Shown here piece after piece: positions 1 through 9,683 of a stretch of 64,000 nucleotides of DNA; position 1 is the stretch's first letter; each line of letters opens with the position of its first letter. The position numbers and the translations under genes are program-made. The stretch comes from Siphonodentalium dalli (Eukaryota > Mollusca > Scaphopoda > Gadilida > Siphonodentaliidae). The stretch spans positions 164,416,394 to 164,480,393 of the forward strand of contig CP136069.1 of NCBI GenBank assembly GCA_032622095.1, given 5' to 3'. The notes under the pieces are model-generated. The model saw only the letters and a list, made by a program, of their open reading frames with translations, was not told where the DNA came from and made no database searches.

Positions 1-790
1 CATCGGACAATCTATGCATTACAGCCTAAACAATTTATCAGACATCGGACAATCTATGCATTAGTCTAAATGATTTATCAGACATCAGACAATCTATGCA
101 TTACAGCCTAAACGATTTATCAGACATCGGACAATCTATGCATTACAGCCTAAACAATTTATCAGACATCGGACAATCTATGCATTACAGCCTAAACGAT
201 TTATCAGACATCGGAAAATCTATGCATTACAGCCTAAACGATTTATAAGACTCTCGGACAATCTATGCATTACAGTCTAAACGATATATCAGACATCGGA
301 CAATCTATGCATTAGTTTAAATGATTGATCAGACATTGGACAATCTATGCATTAGTCTAAATGATTTATCAGACATCGGACAATCTATGCATTACAGCCT
401 AAACTATTTATCAGACATCGGACAATCTATGCATTACAGTCTAAATGATTTATCAGACATCGGACAATCTATGCATTACAGCCTAAACTATTTATCAGAC
501 ATCGGACAATCTATGCATTAGTCTAAATGATTTATCAGACATCGGATAATCTATGCATTAGTCTAAATGATTTATCAGACATCGGATAATCTATGCATTA
601 CAGTCTAAACGATTTATCAGACATCGGACAATGTATGCATTACAGTCTAAACGATTTGTCAGACATCGGACAATCTATGCATTAGTCTAAATGATTTATC
701 AGACATCGGATAATCTATGCATTACAGTCTAAACGATTTATCAGACATCGGACAATCTATGCATTACAGTCTAAACAATTTATCAGGCAT
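1..790. repeat. 42-bp minisatellite array
   Basis: About 19 head-to-tail copies of a 42-bp unit beginning CATCGGACAATCTATGCATT, with a shorter 40-bp variant in which ACAGCCTAAAC becomes AGTCTAAAT. It continues off the left edge and ends near 788 (TTTATCAGGCATAACAAAAT). Because 42 is divisible by 3, a run of 42-bp units stays open in one frame (321-521, repeating LSDIGQSMHY), but the 40-bp variants break it. This is a tandem repeat in RNF170 intronic or upstream DNA, not a gene. Confidence 0.95.
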
Positions 791-862
791 AACAAAATCG
801 GGTTATTCTTGGAAATCCTTTATTTTATTGTCATTGGTAGATATTATTGGTCAAGTCTGGAC

Positions 863-1009
863 CAAGCCTTGAAATAGGGTGTCTTTTGCAGAATGAGGTC
901 CCCAGAGGGTGAATTTAGTGATGCTACCCCGCATAGCAGGCTAGCATCACCAAATTCACCCTCTGGGAACCTCATTCTGCATATGACAGACACACTATTT
1001 CAAGGCTTG
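863..1009. mobile_element. hAT-type MITE, copy A1 (TSD gtctggac)
   Basis: A 147-bp foldback element. The termini are CAAGCCTTGAAATAG and its inverse; inside, two arms carry GAATGAGGTCCCCAGAGG and GTGATGCTA in opposite orientation. It is bounded by a perfect 8-bp direct repeat, gtctggac, at 855-862 and 1010-1017. An 8-bp duplication is the hallmark of hAT transposition. No coding capacity. Confidence 0.85.
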
Positions 1010-1224
1010 GTCTGGACTCTTCATAGACTCTTGTTTATGTTTAATTATTGTCGCAATCTTAAATTTGTAAACACCATAAGAAATTAGCAATGTGACTGAA
1101 CATTTATTGTGCTATTTTTAGCTATATGGCGAGGAACTAGGAAATCGTGGTCACCATGTAGGAATTCTGAAATCACTTGATTGGTTTCATCGCTTTATCG
1201 TTAAATGTTGTGATTGGCTGACAA

Positions 1225-1415
1225 CAAGCCTTGAAATAGTGTGTCTGTCATTTGCAGAATGAGGTCCCCAGAGGGTGAATTTAGTGATGCTACCCCGCAT
1301 AGCGGGCTAGCATCACCAAATTCACCTTCTGGGGACCTCATTCTGCTTACACTTCAGCAGAATGAAGTTCCCAGAGGGTTAATTTGGTGATGCTAGCCCG
1401 CTATTTCAAGGCTTG
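1225..1415. mobile_element. hAT-type MITE, copy A2, in a tandem duplication
   Basis: Same termini as the copy at 863, but with an extra partial arm (TTCAGCAGAATGAAGTTCCC). The flank 1416-1630 is a near-copy of 1010-1224 (both start GTCTGGACTCTTCATAGACT and end GATTGGCTGACA). The MITE plus ~215 bp of flank was therefore duplicated in tandem, and this copy is not an independent insertion. Confidence 0.8.
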
Positions 1416-1671
1416 GTCTGGACTCTTCATAGACTCTTGTTTATGTTTAATTATTGTCGCAATCTTAAATTTGTAAACACCGTAAGAAATTAGCAATGTG
1501 ACCGAACATTTATTGTGCTATTTTTAGCTATATGGCGAGGAACTAGGAAATCGTGGTCACCATGTAGGAATTCTGAAATCACTTGATTGGTTTCATCGCT
1601 TTATCATTAAATGTTGTGATTGGCTGACACTGACATAATACTGTTTGGAAGTAATGGAATTCCCTCCTGTT

Positions 1672-2420
1672 TCATTTAGACTGTAGCGCGTAGCTTGTTT
1701 AATTAGACTGTAGCTCGTAGCTTGTTATGCCCCCGATCTCCGATGGAGATTTGGGGGTATATAGTGGAGCCCTCCGTCCGTCCGTCCTTCCGTCCTTCCG
1801 TCTGTCCGTCCTTCCGTCCGTACGAACGTTTCAACTCATAACTTTGGTTTCGCTAACTCAATTCAGTTGATCTTTGGTATGCTAATAGACCAGCTGGGGG
1901 GGGACAAGATTTCCCCATAAATGCGGTTTCGTCCGCCCATTTTTTCCAGAGTTACGCTCCTTTTTGGACTTAGAAAATTCAGTTTTCTGTGGCATACGAA
2001 CGTTTCAACTCATAACTTTGGTTTCGCTAATTCAATTCAGTTGATATTTGGTATGCCAATAGACCAGCCGGGTGGACAAGATTTCCCCATAGCTGTGGTT
2101 TCGTCCGCACCATTTTTTCCAGAGTTACGCCCCTTTTTGGACTTTTTTTGGTTTCCAGATGATAACTTGATTTTGGATTGTTTACTCATGAATAACATAA
2201 CTTTACAAAGTGCCATTTAATAAGCATTTGCACAAAAATAAGAAAAATCCTCTCTGATTGTACAGTCGGGGGCGTTACCTCCGCCCAGCGGTGCACTTGT
2301 TTAATTAGACTGTAGCGCGTAGCTTGTTTAATTAGACTGTAGCGCGTAGCTTGTTTAATTAGACTGTAGCGCGTAGCTTGTTTAATTAGACTGTAGCGCG
2401 TTGCTTGTTTAATTAGACTG
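1672..2420. repeat. 27-bp minisatellite interrupted by a mollusc-type interspersed repeat
   Basis: The 27-bp unit TTAATTAGACTGTAGCGCGT + AGCTTGT occurs about twice at 1672-1723 and 4.4 times at 2301-2420. Between them (about 1725-2300) sits a different repeat starting TATGCCCCCGATCTCCGATG. It contains CCGTCCGTCC microsatellite DNA, two ~170-bp copies of a block with GAACGTTTCAACTCATAACT, and the end GGGGGCGTTACCTCC. I read this as an insertion into, or an origin of, the minisatellite. The open frame at 1921-2220 lies inside it and is not a gene. Confidence 0.75.
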
Positions 2421-2442
2421 GATCTTACCTATAGAAATATAT

Positions 2443-2600
2443 ACACAGAACGACACGATGTGTAAATGGGTTTGTCGATACGGCACGAGTGCTGTCGCGG
2501 AAGGATAGAACGAGAGGCGCTTGCGCCTCAAGTTCTATCCTTCCGCGACAGCACGAGTGCGTATCGACAAACAAATTTACACATCATGTCGTTCTGTGTT
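2443..2600. repeat. Long hairpin / foldback (158 bp)
   Basis: Near-perfect palindrome. The left arm reads ACACAGAACGACACGATGTG and continues through TTTGTCGATAC and GCTGTCGCGGAAGGATAG; the right arm is the inverse and ends GTCGTTCTGTGT. The loop is about 20 bp around AGGCGCTTGCGCCT. It ends ~280 bp before the RNF170 exon. It is probably a MITE, but I could not define a target duplication. Confidence 0.8.
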
Positions 2601-2878
2601 TATTACACGCTTCGCGTCCTAGAATCCGTGCATTAAAAATACAGGATTAGAAGGTTTATTTAGGCTCATACAGGGCATGTTTGTCATCTTTGATGATTCT
2701 TTTATTTAAATAGTTCCAGTTTCATGGTTAAGGCGAACGTCATGTATGTCATTTTACATCAACGAGATGCGCATGGAACGTACGTTCCATACAGATTTGT
2801 AAATATGGAACAGCAATAACACTGTACTTCTAGGAACAAGCGTTTTAATAAATCAGCCTTTGTACAATTTTATTTCAG

Positions 2879-2998
2879 GTTACACTATTGTTGGAGAATT
2901 TTTCAAATGATGAAAACAACATGACCTCAGAAGAAAAAATTTCAATACAGAATACTATTAGATCATATAACAGAAGATTTTCTGGAGAACCAAGACCT
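2879..2998 (+). CDS. RNF170: RNF170 internal coding exon (40 codons)
   Basis: Exon in phase 0 at both ends, between acceptor TTATTTCAG (AG at 2877-2878) and donor GTAAGT (2999). It encodes VTLLLENFSNDENN, then a polar stretch, then IRSYNRRFSGEPRP. In vertebrate RNF170 (from memory) the RING finger ends CRQT, followed directly by VTLLLP and then DYNRRFSGQPRS, so this exon is the linker between the RING and the C-terminal membrane domain. RNF170 is an ER-membrane E3 ubiquitin ligase known for ubiquitinating IP3 receptors. The RING exons must lie upstream of the window. A TTG at 2888 could be misread as a start; the upstream in-frame codons VTL and the splice site show that it is internal. Confidence 0.92.
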
Positions 2999-3614
2999 GT
3001 AAGTCAATTGTCTGATTTAGGAGTTGTTGAACATTATTGTGACCCACAATGTATATATAAATTACACATATTATTTATTTTAGACATAGATAGTTGGGTG
3101 GGCACAGAGGATCGGAGCACAAGTTGCGGAACTTATCAGAGCCCCTCTCCTCTGGCACTCGGCTGCTAATAAATGTATTTAGAGATAGGTTAAAAATTTG
3201 TGTTTAAAGTGGCTGCTGCATGCTGTTGCTGTTTGGAGTGGCTATGGTCTTGCGTTAGGGAGTAGGGTAACATTTATGAGAAGCAGTCTGTCGAAGAAAT
3301 AAATGAATGGACTGTCTCGAAAATGCGCGTATTTATTGTTTCACTGTAGTGCGGAATGCCGAACAGGAGATCTTTTTCCGAGACGATAGACACATTAAGT
3401 TCATCCAACCTTGCCCACATAAGTTCTCTGGAGTCTGTGTAGGAGGTAAGCATACCATGTTGATTTGGATAATACAGGATTTGAGCATGAATACAGTTTG
3501 TGAACTTACGGCAAGTCAGCTTGTTCTCAAGTCATTTTTATGCTCAAATCCCCAAATATCTAACTCAACAGATTTGATCTCCCTTGTAACTCAATCCACT
3601 GAAAATATTAAGAG

Positions 3615-3853
3615 CAAGCCTTGAAATAGTGTGTCTGTCATTTGCAGAATGAGGTCCCCAGAGGGTGAATTTAGTGATGCTGCCCCGCATGGTGGGCTAG
3701 CATCACCAAATTCACCCTCTGGGGACCTCATTCTGCTTACACCTCAGTAGAATGAGGTTCCCAGAGGGTGAATTTGGTGATGCTAGCGCATCACTAAATT
3801 CACCCTCTGGGGACCTCATTCTGCAAATGACAGACACACTATTTCAAGGCTTG
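3615..3853. mobile_element. hAT-type MITE, copy A3 (TSD attaagag)
   Basis: A 239-bp element of the CAAGCCTTGAAATAG family with two nested hairpin modules. It is flanked by a perfect 8-bp duplication, attaagag, at 3607-3614 and 3854-3861. It lies in the large RNF170 intron. Confidence 0.88.
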
Positions 3854-3880
3854 ATTAAGAGATACTGCATGAAAAGCACT

Positions 3881-3998
3881 ATAACCCTTTCAGTGCCAAG
3901 TCCAATTTTTTGTATCAACCCTTATTTCCTTGATCATTTTTCAAATTTATTGATTATAATAATGTGATACATTGATGGAAAGAGCTCTAAAGGGTTAA
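3881..3998. mobile_element. Degraded TTAA-type MITE (CCCTTTCAGTGCC family)
   Basis: Left end CCCTTTCAGTGCCAAGTCC resembles the hairpin element at 20511-20690; the right end AAAGGGTTAA is kept. The left TTAA is mutated (ATAA) and the right arm is largely eroded. Confidence 0.55.
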
Positions 3999-4590
3999 TC
4001 ATCAGTCTACACTAAACTAAATAACAACTAAACACATGTTTAAGCAGATAGCCAGTGTCTTTATTCGCAGAAGTTGACACCAGATGGGCACACCAAAAAC
4101 CGCTGGATGTACAACATTATACAACATTCATTACAAATTAATGTGCGTGAGCAGCTCAGTTCAATAGTATATTCACATATTGTAATTCCGATAATTATAT
4201 CGTAATAATTAACATGTCATTCTATGTACACCAATCCTACACAAATCTCCAGCAGTTTCCGGTTCGAATTCCTGCGTTAAACCAGAGATAAAACCACATC
4301 TTGTGGGCAAAACTCTGGAAGCATTGAATGTTGCGTGCCCGGTGAACATAATATTTATGTTGGCATATATATATAACATGTCACATTCGAAACGTATGGT
4401 TATGTGCGTGTTCGAGACGTTTCCGTCCGCTTCGCTGTTATATATAATGTTTCGTTAATTAATATATTATATTGTACTTCTGTATTTATTAAATCTTCTT
4501 CGATGTGTAGTTATTAATTTTTTACAATTATATGGCCATACTTGTGCTTATATAACCATACTCATATAAAACTATTTTACTCAGATATGT

Positions 4591-4791
4591 GGAATTTAAG
4601 CTGTCACTCCTAGCGAAAAACTGGCTAAAGTGACCCAACTTCATTATGCGCTAACGAAATTACTCACTCACTCCGTGAACTCTAATTATCGTTAGCCAAT
4701 TATCTACTGATACTCTAGACAACTCAGTTGTATTCACACGTTACGCTACAGACAATAGTTTTGGGCTAATCTACGAAACGCTCAAAACATG
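4591..4791. repeat. DIRS-type element 3' direct repeat (201 bp)
   Basis: Starts GGAATTTAAGCTGTCACTCC and ends CGAAACGCTCAAAACATG. By eye it is identical to 8618-8818 over all 201 positions. The recombinase reading frame runs into it on the - strand and ends at a TAG inside it. Confidence 0.95.
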
Positions 4792-4839
4792 ACAAAGTAT
4801 ATCAAGTAACAATGGTAAATCATGTCTACCTGACAGTAC

Positions 4840-5610
4840 ACATGAAAATTTTAAATTTAGGCTTCTGGATACGTGCAACCTGGATTCTAACGAATCCACT
4901 ACGTAACCGTCCCTGGCGAACTCAGATTGTCATCTATACCGGCGTTTCCAACATCTATCGTTGACGCCTGACCTGGCGGCTTCTGTAGCGCCGCCTGCTT
5001 TCATTGAATGAAGCCCTAAATTGGCGTTTTTTCCCCAAACCTCTTTTATTCGGGTTGTGATACATTGTCTAGCCCTATTATAACTTAAGGGCTTATTCTT
5101 ATATACTAATTTGATTGACCCATTTGAACAGAACATGGGCCTGTAGAAATACGTGTCTGATTTTATATCTAAGTTGGCCATATTAATATATTTAGATATA
5201 ATTGTCTGTATTACTCTTTTCAAAAATCAATTTCAAATAATCTGGCAAAATTTCAATATTACTGTATTTTAGTGCTTGAAGTTCCGAAAACCTTAAAAAT
5301 ACACTGAATCTATAAGAACTATCATAGATAGATCTCTAACTACTGTCAAATCTGTTGAATCAGATCAGATTTTTCAATGTTAATGACGTCGTCAGAGGAA
5401 ATAGGGTCCTTCTTTTGGTTTTTTATTTGTACACAATCTCTTTGCTGCCTCGACGATTCCGGTAAAGAATTCATTTGATGTCGGATCCGAATGTCCGTGT
5501 AACTCGCGAATCCATTTTATATAGAAATAGCGCCACGTGAACAGGGTTCGCTGGCATAACCGTTCCTATTATACAGCGAACAAAGTCAGTCCATCACCGG
5601 AAACGTGAAT
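4840..5610 (-). pseudogene. Tyrosine recombinase of the DIRS-type element, inactivated
   Basis: On the - strand the 4930-5223 frame contains GLHSMKAGGATEAA and ends DRCWKRRYR; after a TGA the same frame continues QSEFARDGYVVDSLESR. The fragment upstream on the - strand (5223-5350) reads FLRFSELQALKYSNIEILPD in an adjacent frame. This is the layout of DIRS tyrosine recombinases: first Arg in FLRFSE, box II HxxR, and a late Tyr in a GYV motif. Here the box II arginine is lysine (HSMK), a usually conserved tryptophan position is TGA, and the 5' half is frameshifted. These changes would abolish activity. The protein would cut and join the circular cDNA during integration. Confidence 0.8.
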
Positions 5611-5798
5611 AATATTTCGAAACTGTATATACTGTCCGCTCGGGATCGCAACAACAATGCGGCCATCTTTGTGCCCAATTTGTTTGATTCTTCCAGTGTC
5701 ATCTAGCGCCATTCGTATCTGTCGTGATAACCCTAAAACGGCGAAAGATTAGTCAATTTTGTTTTTAATCATATGTCATTATATGTAAAATGGATAGC

Positions 5799-7846
5799 TC
5801 ATAATGCGAAACTCAATCTACTGTGTGCAAATGTGCGGTTATGTCCCATTCCGGGGTGAACAATGTGTTCAGACCCGAGGGTTTTCAACCCGTTATTCCC
5901 GTCCGATATCGCGTCTGCTGTCAATATTCTAGAGGGTGGAACGATCCAATTATTCTCACCCCGCCGACATTGCTTCATTGCGTCTACCGCTTCGGTTCCC
6001 GGGCACCACCATCTAGAATTAAATCTATCTAGTTGAGAATTGTAATATGTTGCGAATCTGTCGATTGAGTGTGGTCCCCACATATTGTTTAATTTGTGAA
6101 ATATTTCGACATCGATACACCGGTCATCGGGATCGAAACACCTGCTCAATGCATCTGCACTCATATTGAGTTCTTTCGGTATCCATGTGGGTACCAGCGT
6201 GAAATTATTTTCAACGCACGTTGACTCTATATCAAGCGCGATTTTTTGTAAATGCTCTTTACTACTGCTCTTCGAGATCACGCTCACGACAGCTTTATTG
6301 TCGGTGTGTATCATGAACTTTCCTCCCGAAATGACCGCTGAATTTGATTTACAAACTCTATTCACGGCTTCTAGCTCTCGCCATGTGGAGCTACTTCCGG
6401 CTGCTGTAGTCGACCAGGTCCCGATTGCTACGGGACCTCCTCCCACTATGGGGTAGGCGACTGTCGCCCCTGCGCCCTGGTCTCAACAGGGTGAACACTG
6501 CACCTTGATGTTGAAACCTCTGAGGCCTCCACCGGGCGTGCTATACGCCTGTGATCCGAGGTCCCTAGGGCCTCCGCCGGGCGTGCTATACGCCTGGGAT
6601 CCGAGGCCCCCTGCGCTAACACCAGGTAACCTATACGTACCCTGTGTCGGATGCGTCTGTATATGCGCTTCCGGTATACACATCTGGCTCTGATCTAACA
6701 AGATCTTGCCCATTTGCCCGCTGTATATTCGCGGCCCGATATGTTAACTCCTCCCGAGCTTCTGGGGAGATAAGAACTGGTGCGTTCCAGCACATGCACT
6801 TTCTGGTTTAAACATGCACATATGCAAATATCGCGTGTGCAAACTAGTTGGCGCGTCGATCGCTCCGTTCATTGAGGCTAATTGCCTGGAAGCAATCTTG
6901 CTGGCACCGGATCATGGGCGGAAGCCATGATAAGCTGTAAACGCTGCAGCCCGACTAGAAATGCATCTAGTCGGCCTTCACTCACGCGAACGCGTCCGAC
7001 TTCGAAATCCCACTCTAAACCGAGCCATTTCATAACTTGAGTAGGCTCCCAATGAGAGTTTTCGTTTGATATTATGAAACCGAATTTGGTTAAGTCGCCG
7101 CGCATTCTGTCACTGACCTCTAGCGCCGCGTCTTTCCCCCGCGCGCCCTCCGAACCGTCGTCCAAATACATAACGACTTTGATACCGTCGTTTCTCCAAT
7201 ATTTCACCATGACTCTAGTCAGCTTTGTGAATATTTGGCCGGCCGTGGAAATTCCAAACGGTAAAACGTTGAAAACGAAACACGTATCGATCCCGTTGTA
7301 TACGTCCATTTGAAATTATACCTAAATAGGTTTTGCTAGCGTCCGCGATAGAAATGTGATGGAACGCGCCTTCAAGGTCAAAATCTACGGCAAAATTGCC
7401 GATTTCGAAAATCTGTCTTGCGACAGAGCTGTCTTCAAACCTGAATTTGTATTTTGCGAGATTATCGTTCAAATGCCTAGTCTAAAACGAGTCTACGCTT
7501 GCCGTTTTCGATTCGTTGCCACCGTCAATGGGTTGATCACCATAGGCGGTTCTTTGACCGCTGTCACGTGATTTTTTGACAAAGGTTTGGTTATTTCTTC
7601 GTTTACAAATTCACTATTGTCATTGGAAGATTTGTTGTTTTTTAATTCAATTGGTATGGGAATTTCTACAAATGGCGAACGATAACCGTGTTCTATTACT
7701 GAAATTATGTAATCTGAAGCCCCGGCTTCTTTCCAACATGTAATACTCTCCTTTAGAGAGCCTACTGATACGATCGCGAGTGCGCGTTCATCAATATGTA
7801 TTTCCTCTACGTGCGTGCGCCCGTGTGTTCGTAAATTGTTGCGCAT
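5799..7846 (-). pseudogene. Reverse transcriptase-RNase H of the DIRS-type element, frameshifted
   Basis: N-terminal part at 7493-7846 (VIEHGYRSPFVEIP, VINPLTVATNRK). RT core at 6878-7472: FDLEGAFHHISI (box A), VLPFGISTAGQIFTK, VVMYLDDG (catalytic DD), and WEPTQVMKWLG. RNase H on from ~6700: AYTDASDTG in one frame, then TWRELEAV, HTDNKAVV and SADALSR in the 5799-6446 frame, followed by the DIRS-specific tail. The product would copy element RNA to DNA. At least two frameshifts lie between 7465 and 7500, one near 7300, and a stop follows the first RNase H aspartate. About 45-bp tandem units at 6525-6610 interrupt the RNase H N-terminus. Confidence 0.85.
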
Positions 7847-7922
7847 TTATCGCCAATACGTCTTCCACCCTCTTCCCTCTCATTAAATTCAACCCAAATC
7901 TGGGGATTATAAGAAGGAATAC

Positions 7923-8610
7923 TTATCTTTGCTTTGAGTGAAGTGGTATTCTGTTATTCGGGCAGGCGTATTTCCGATGTGACGGATCTCCGCAGGAAAA
8001 ACAAGCGCCCGGTTTCTTGCCTCTCTCTGATGCTGATGCTGCTAATATGGGAATTTGTAACGGTCCGCTTTGAGACTGAGCTGGTACTCGGTACGGTGCT
8101 GCGCGAGGTTTTCGTTTCTGTTTTGAGTCATTGTTCTTGTCTTTGGCACTTGATAACGCTCTACGTATGCGTTTCTCGTCGTCTGAATCATCTGCCAAGC
8201 TGTGCTTCTGGTATTCTGAAACCACACTCCAGCCGAGCTCGGACGAGTCGGCCAGCTTGACCATTTTCTGTCTAGCTTTAATAATGTTCAAGCCTTCTGA
8301 TAAACAGTCCGCGGCTTTCCGAAGTGTTCTTCTGTTCGGATTCGAGATGCCACTTGGCCTCGGTGATTTTGTCCTGAACTTCATCATTGAATTTGAATTG
8401 GGCTTCGTTTCCCACTCGTTTGAACACATGTACGTCTTTGTCTTTGGAACCAAGAATTTGCAATTGGGAAATTTCTTGTTGGCTCTCGACGATTCCAGCT
8501 TTAAAGCTGGTCAACTGAGTGGTTAACATTCCATTAAGTTGCGTCAATAAACTATCCTGAGATTTCCTAACTGCCGCTCCGATGCGTTTGTCTAAGTCGT
8601 CGCTGTTCAT
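7923..8610 (-). pseudogene. gag-like ORF1 of the DIRS-type element with CCHC knuckle, frameshifted
   Basis: The start codon at 8610 lies 8 bp inside the 5' repeat boundary (MNSDDLDKRIGAAVRKSQDS, an amphipathic, coiled-coil-like N-terminus). The frame is lost near 8330 and continues in the 7923-8453 frame with KAADCLSEGLNIIKARQKMV, a DDSDDEKRIRRA acidic/basic stretch and a C-terminal CFSCGDPSHRKYAC zinc knuckle (CX2CX4HX4C). Role by family: packaging of element RNA. One frameshift separates the halves. Confidence 0.8.
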
Positions 8611-8617
8611 TGTACTC

Positions 8618-8818
8618 GGAATTTAAGCTGTCACTCCTAGCGAAAAACTGGCTAAAGTGACCCAACTTCATTATGCGCTAACGAAATTACTCACTCACTC
8701 CGTGAACTCTAATTATCGTTAGCCAATTATCTACTGATACTCTAGACAACTCAGTTGTATTCACACGTTACGCTACAGACAATAGTTTTGGGCTAATCTA
8801 CGAAACGCTCAAAACATG
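8618..8818. repeat. DIRS-type element 5' direct repeat (201 bp)
   Basis: Identical to 4591-4791 and in the same orientation. On the - strand it starts CATGTTTTGAGCGTTTCGTA and ends just before the ORF1 start codon. Confidence 0.95.
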
Positions 8819-8871
8819 TATTACATGCAATGAAGAAGATATCTTTTTATGGTGATCAAACCTCTGGGTAC

Positions 8872-9058
8872 CAAGCCTGGATTTAGTGTGTCTGACATTT
8901 GCAGAATGAGGTCCCCAGAGGGCGAATTTAGTGACGCTATCCCGCAGAGAGGGCTAGCATCACCAAATTCACCCTCTGGGGACCTGACTCTGCTATGAGA
9001 GACCTAGGATCAGATTGAAGTTCCCCGGGTTGCTGTTGGTGATGTTCGCCCATTAGTA
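8872..9058. mobile_element. Truncated hAT-type MITE of the A family
   Basis: Left end CAAGCCTGGATTTAGTGTGT with one full hairpin module (GAATGAGGTCCCCAGAGG to CCTCTGGGGACC). It then passes into the internal spacer seen in the longer family members (GACCTAGGATCAGATTGAAG) and stops near GTTCGCCCATTAG. No right terminus or target duplication. It lies 77 bp before the last RNF170 exon. Confidence 0.7.
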
Positions 9059-9134
9059 ATATATATAATGTTAAAAAAATTATCCAGAAATTATAACTAA
9101 TACATACTAATAGTAGTTTTTCTCTCTTTTTCAG

Positions 9135-9404
9135 CTCATGGATTATATCTATGATCTTCCTGTGCTGTTGAGACATTTGTATAGTGAATTTTTCTCAGTC
9201 GGAGGCCTCATATTTATGTTCCGTGTTCGTGTGGTGATGATCTTCATCGTCGCCATAGTTTACCTTATCTCACCATTTGATTTATTACCTGAAGCAGCAC
9301 TCGGAATGCTGGGATATGTTGATGATATTTTCATATTCCTACTCCTCGCCATCTATGTTAGCATAATATACAGACAGATGGTGGAAGCCAGGGCTACAGC
9401 ATAA
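9135..9404 (+). CDS. RNF170: RNF170 last coding exon: C-terminal membrane domain
   Basis: Acceptor CTCTTTTTCAG (AG at 9133-9134); frame continues in phase 0 from 2998 to a TAA at 9402-9404. It encodes LMDYIYDLPVLLRHLYSEFF, then SVGG and two hydrophobic segments: VRVVMIFIVAIVYLIS, and a second after the conserved DLLPEA-LG-LGYVDD motif (IFIFLLLAIYVSIIYR). The order DLP-LLRH-FSVGG-FR-R-YLISP-D-PEA-G-LG-DD is the conserved RNF170 C-terminus (DUF1232). In the family these helices anchor the ligase in the ER membrane. Splicing from 2998 skips a 6.1-kb intron carrying the DIRS-type element. A candidate AATAAA lies at 9783-9788, beyond a palindromic MITE, so the 3'UTR may carry that hairpin. Confidence 0.95.
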   Translation, partial: LMDYIYDLPVLLRHLYSEFFSVGGLIFMFRVRVVMIFIVAIVYLISPFDLLPEAALGMLGYVDDIFIFLLLAIYVSIIYRQMVEARATA

Positions 9405-9467
9405 ACAGCACGTGAATGAGTGATTTGAATAACATTTTAATCATATCTGGCAAATCCCATTTATAAC

Positions 9468-9683
9468 TACAGTAAGGTCCTCAATAATCGACTCCTTAAC
9501 CACAGCAGTATTATGGGTAAATTTTCAGGATTTATGCAGAAATATGGCTTGTACCATTCATCGGAAAGCTCTCACTGAGAGCTTTCTGATGAATGGCAAC
9601 AAGCCATATTTCCACCTAATTCCTGAAAAATTACCCATAATTCTGCTGTGGTTAAGGAGTTGATTATTTAGGGCATTACTGTA
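9468..9683. mobile_element. Palindromic mariner-type MITE, copy 1
   Basis: About 215 bp, a single long palindrome. Ends TA-CAGTAAGGTCC and GGGCATTACTG-TA, with arms containing CGACTCCTTAACCACAGCAG and AAATATGGCTTGT. TA at both ends fits a Tc1/mariner-type target duplication. It begins 64 bp after the RNF170 stop codon. Confidence 0.85.

Larger units (their letters stand above)
4591..8818 (-). mobile_element. DIRS-type (tyrosine-recombinase) retrotransposon, degraded coding region
   Basis: A retrotransposon inserted antisense in the RNF170 intron. On the - strand, from 8818 downward, come a 201-bp direct repeat, a gag-like region with zinc knuckle, reverse transcriptase, RNase H, a tyrosine recombinase, and an identical 201-bp repeat (4591-4791). 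The gene order, the recombinase in place of a DDE integrase, and the motifs RFATYYNSQLDRFNSRWWCP and PGTEAVDA after RNase H identify the DIRS/PAT/Ngaro group. Direct rather than inverted repeats favour a split-direct-repeat (PAT/Ngaro-like) organisation. The outer 3' segment beyond 4591 could extend towards ~4200, but I could not find a matching second partial repeat. Several frameshifts and stops make it non-coding as it stands. Confidence 0.85.

Noticed and set aside
321-521. Repeat protein of 14-residue units
   Set aside because: The open frame exists only because the 42-bp unit is a multiple of three; it is broken by 40-bp units and has no splice or coding context.
1-790. CRISPR-like array of 42-bp repeats
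   Set aside because: Units abut with no spacers, variants differ by point changes and 2-bp deletions, and the rest of the window is animal DNA: a minisatellite.
1-2878. RING-finger exon of RNF170
   Set aside because: No C-x2-C ... C-H-x2-C pattern with splice sites found in any frame; the exon must be further upstream.
3001-3169. Extended RNF170 exon reading past the donor
   Set aside because: The frame stays open to 3169, but GTAAGT at 2999 and continuation of homology at 9135 show this is intron.
5799-8526. + strand open frames opposite the retrotransposon
   Set aside because: They are shadows of the - strand gag, RT and RNase H frames and show no motifs.
4591-8818. LTR retrotransposon (Ty3 or Pao type)
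   Set aside because: 201-bp direct repeats look like LTRs, but the element has a tyrosine recombinase and DIRS-type RNase H tail, and no protease or DDE integrase.
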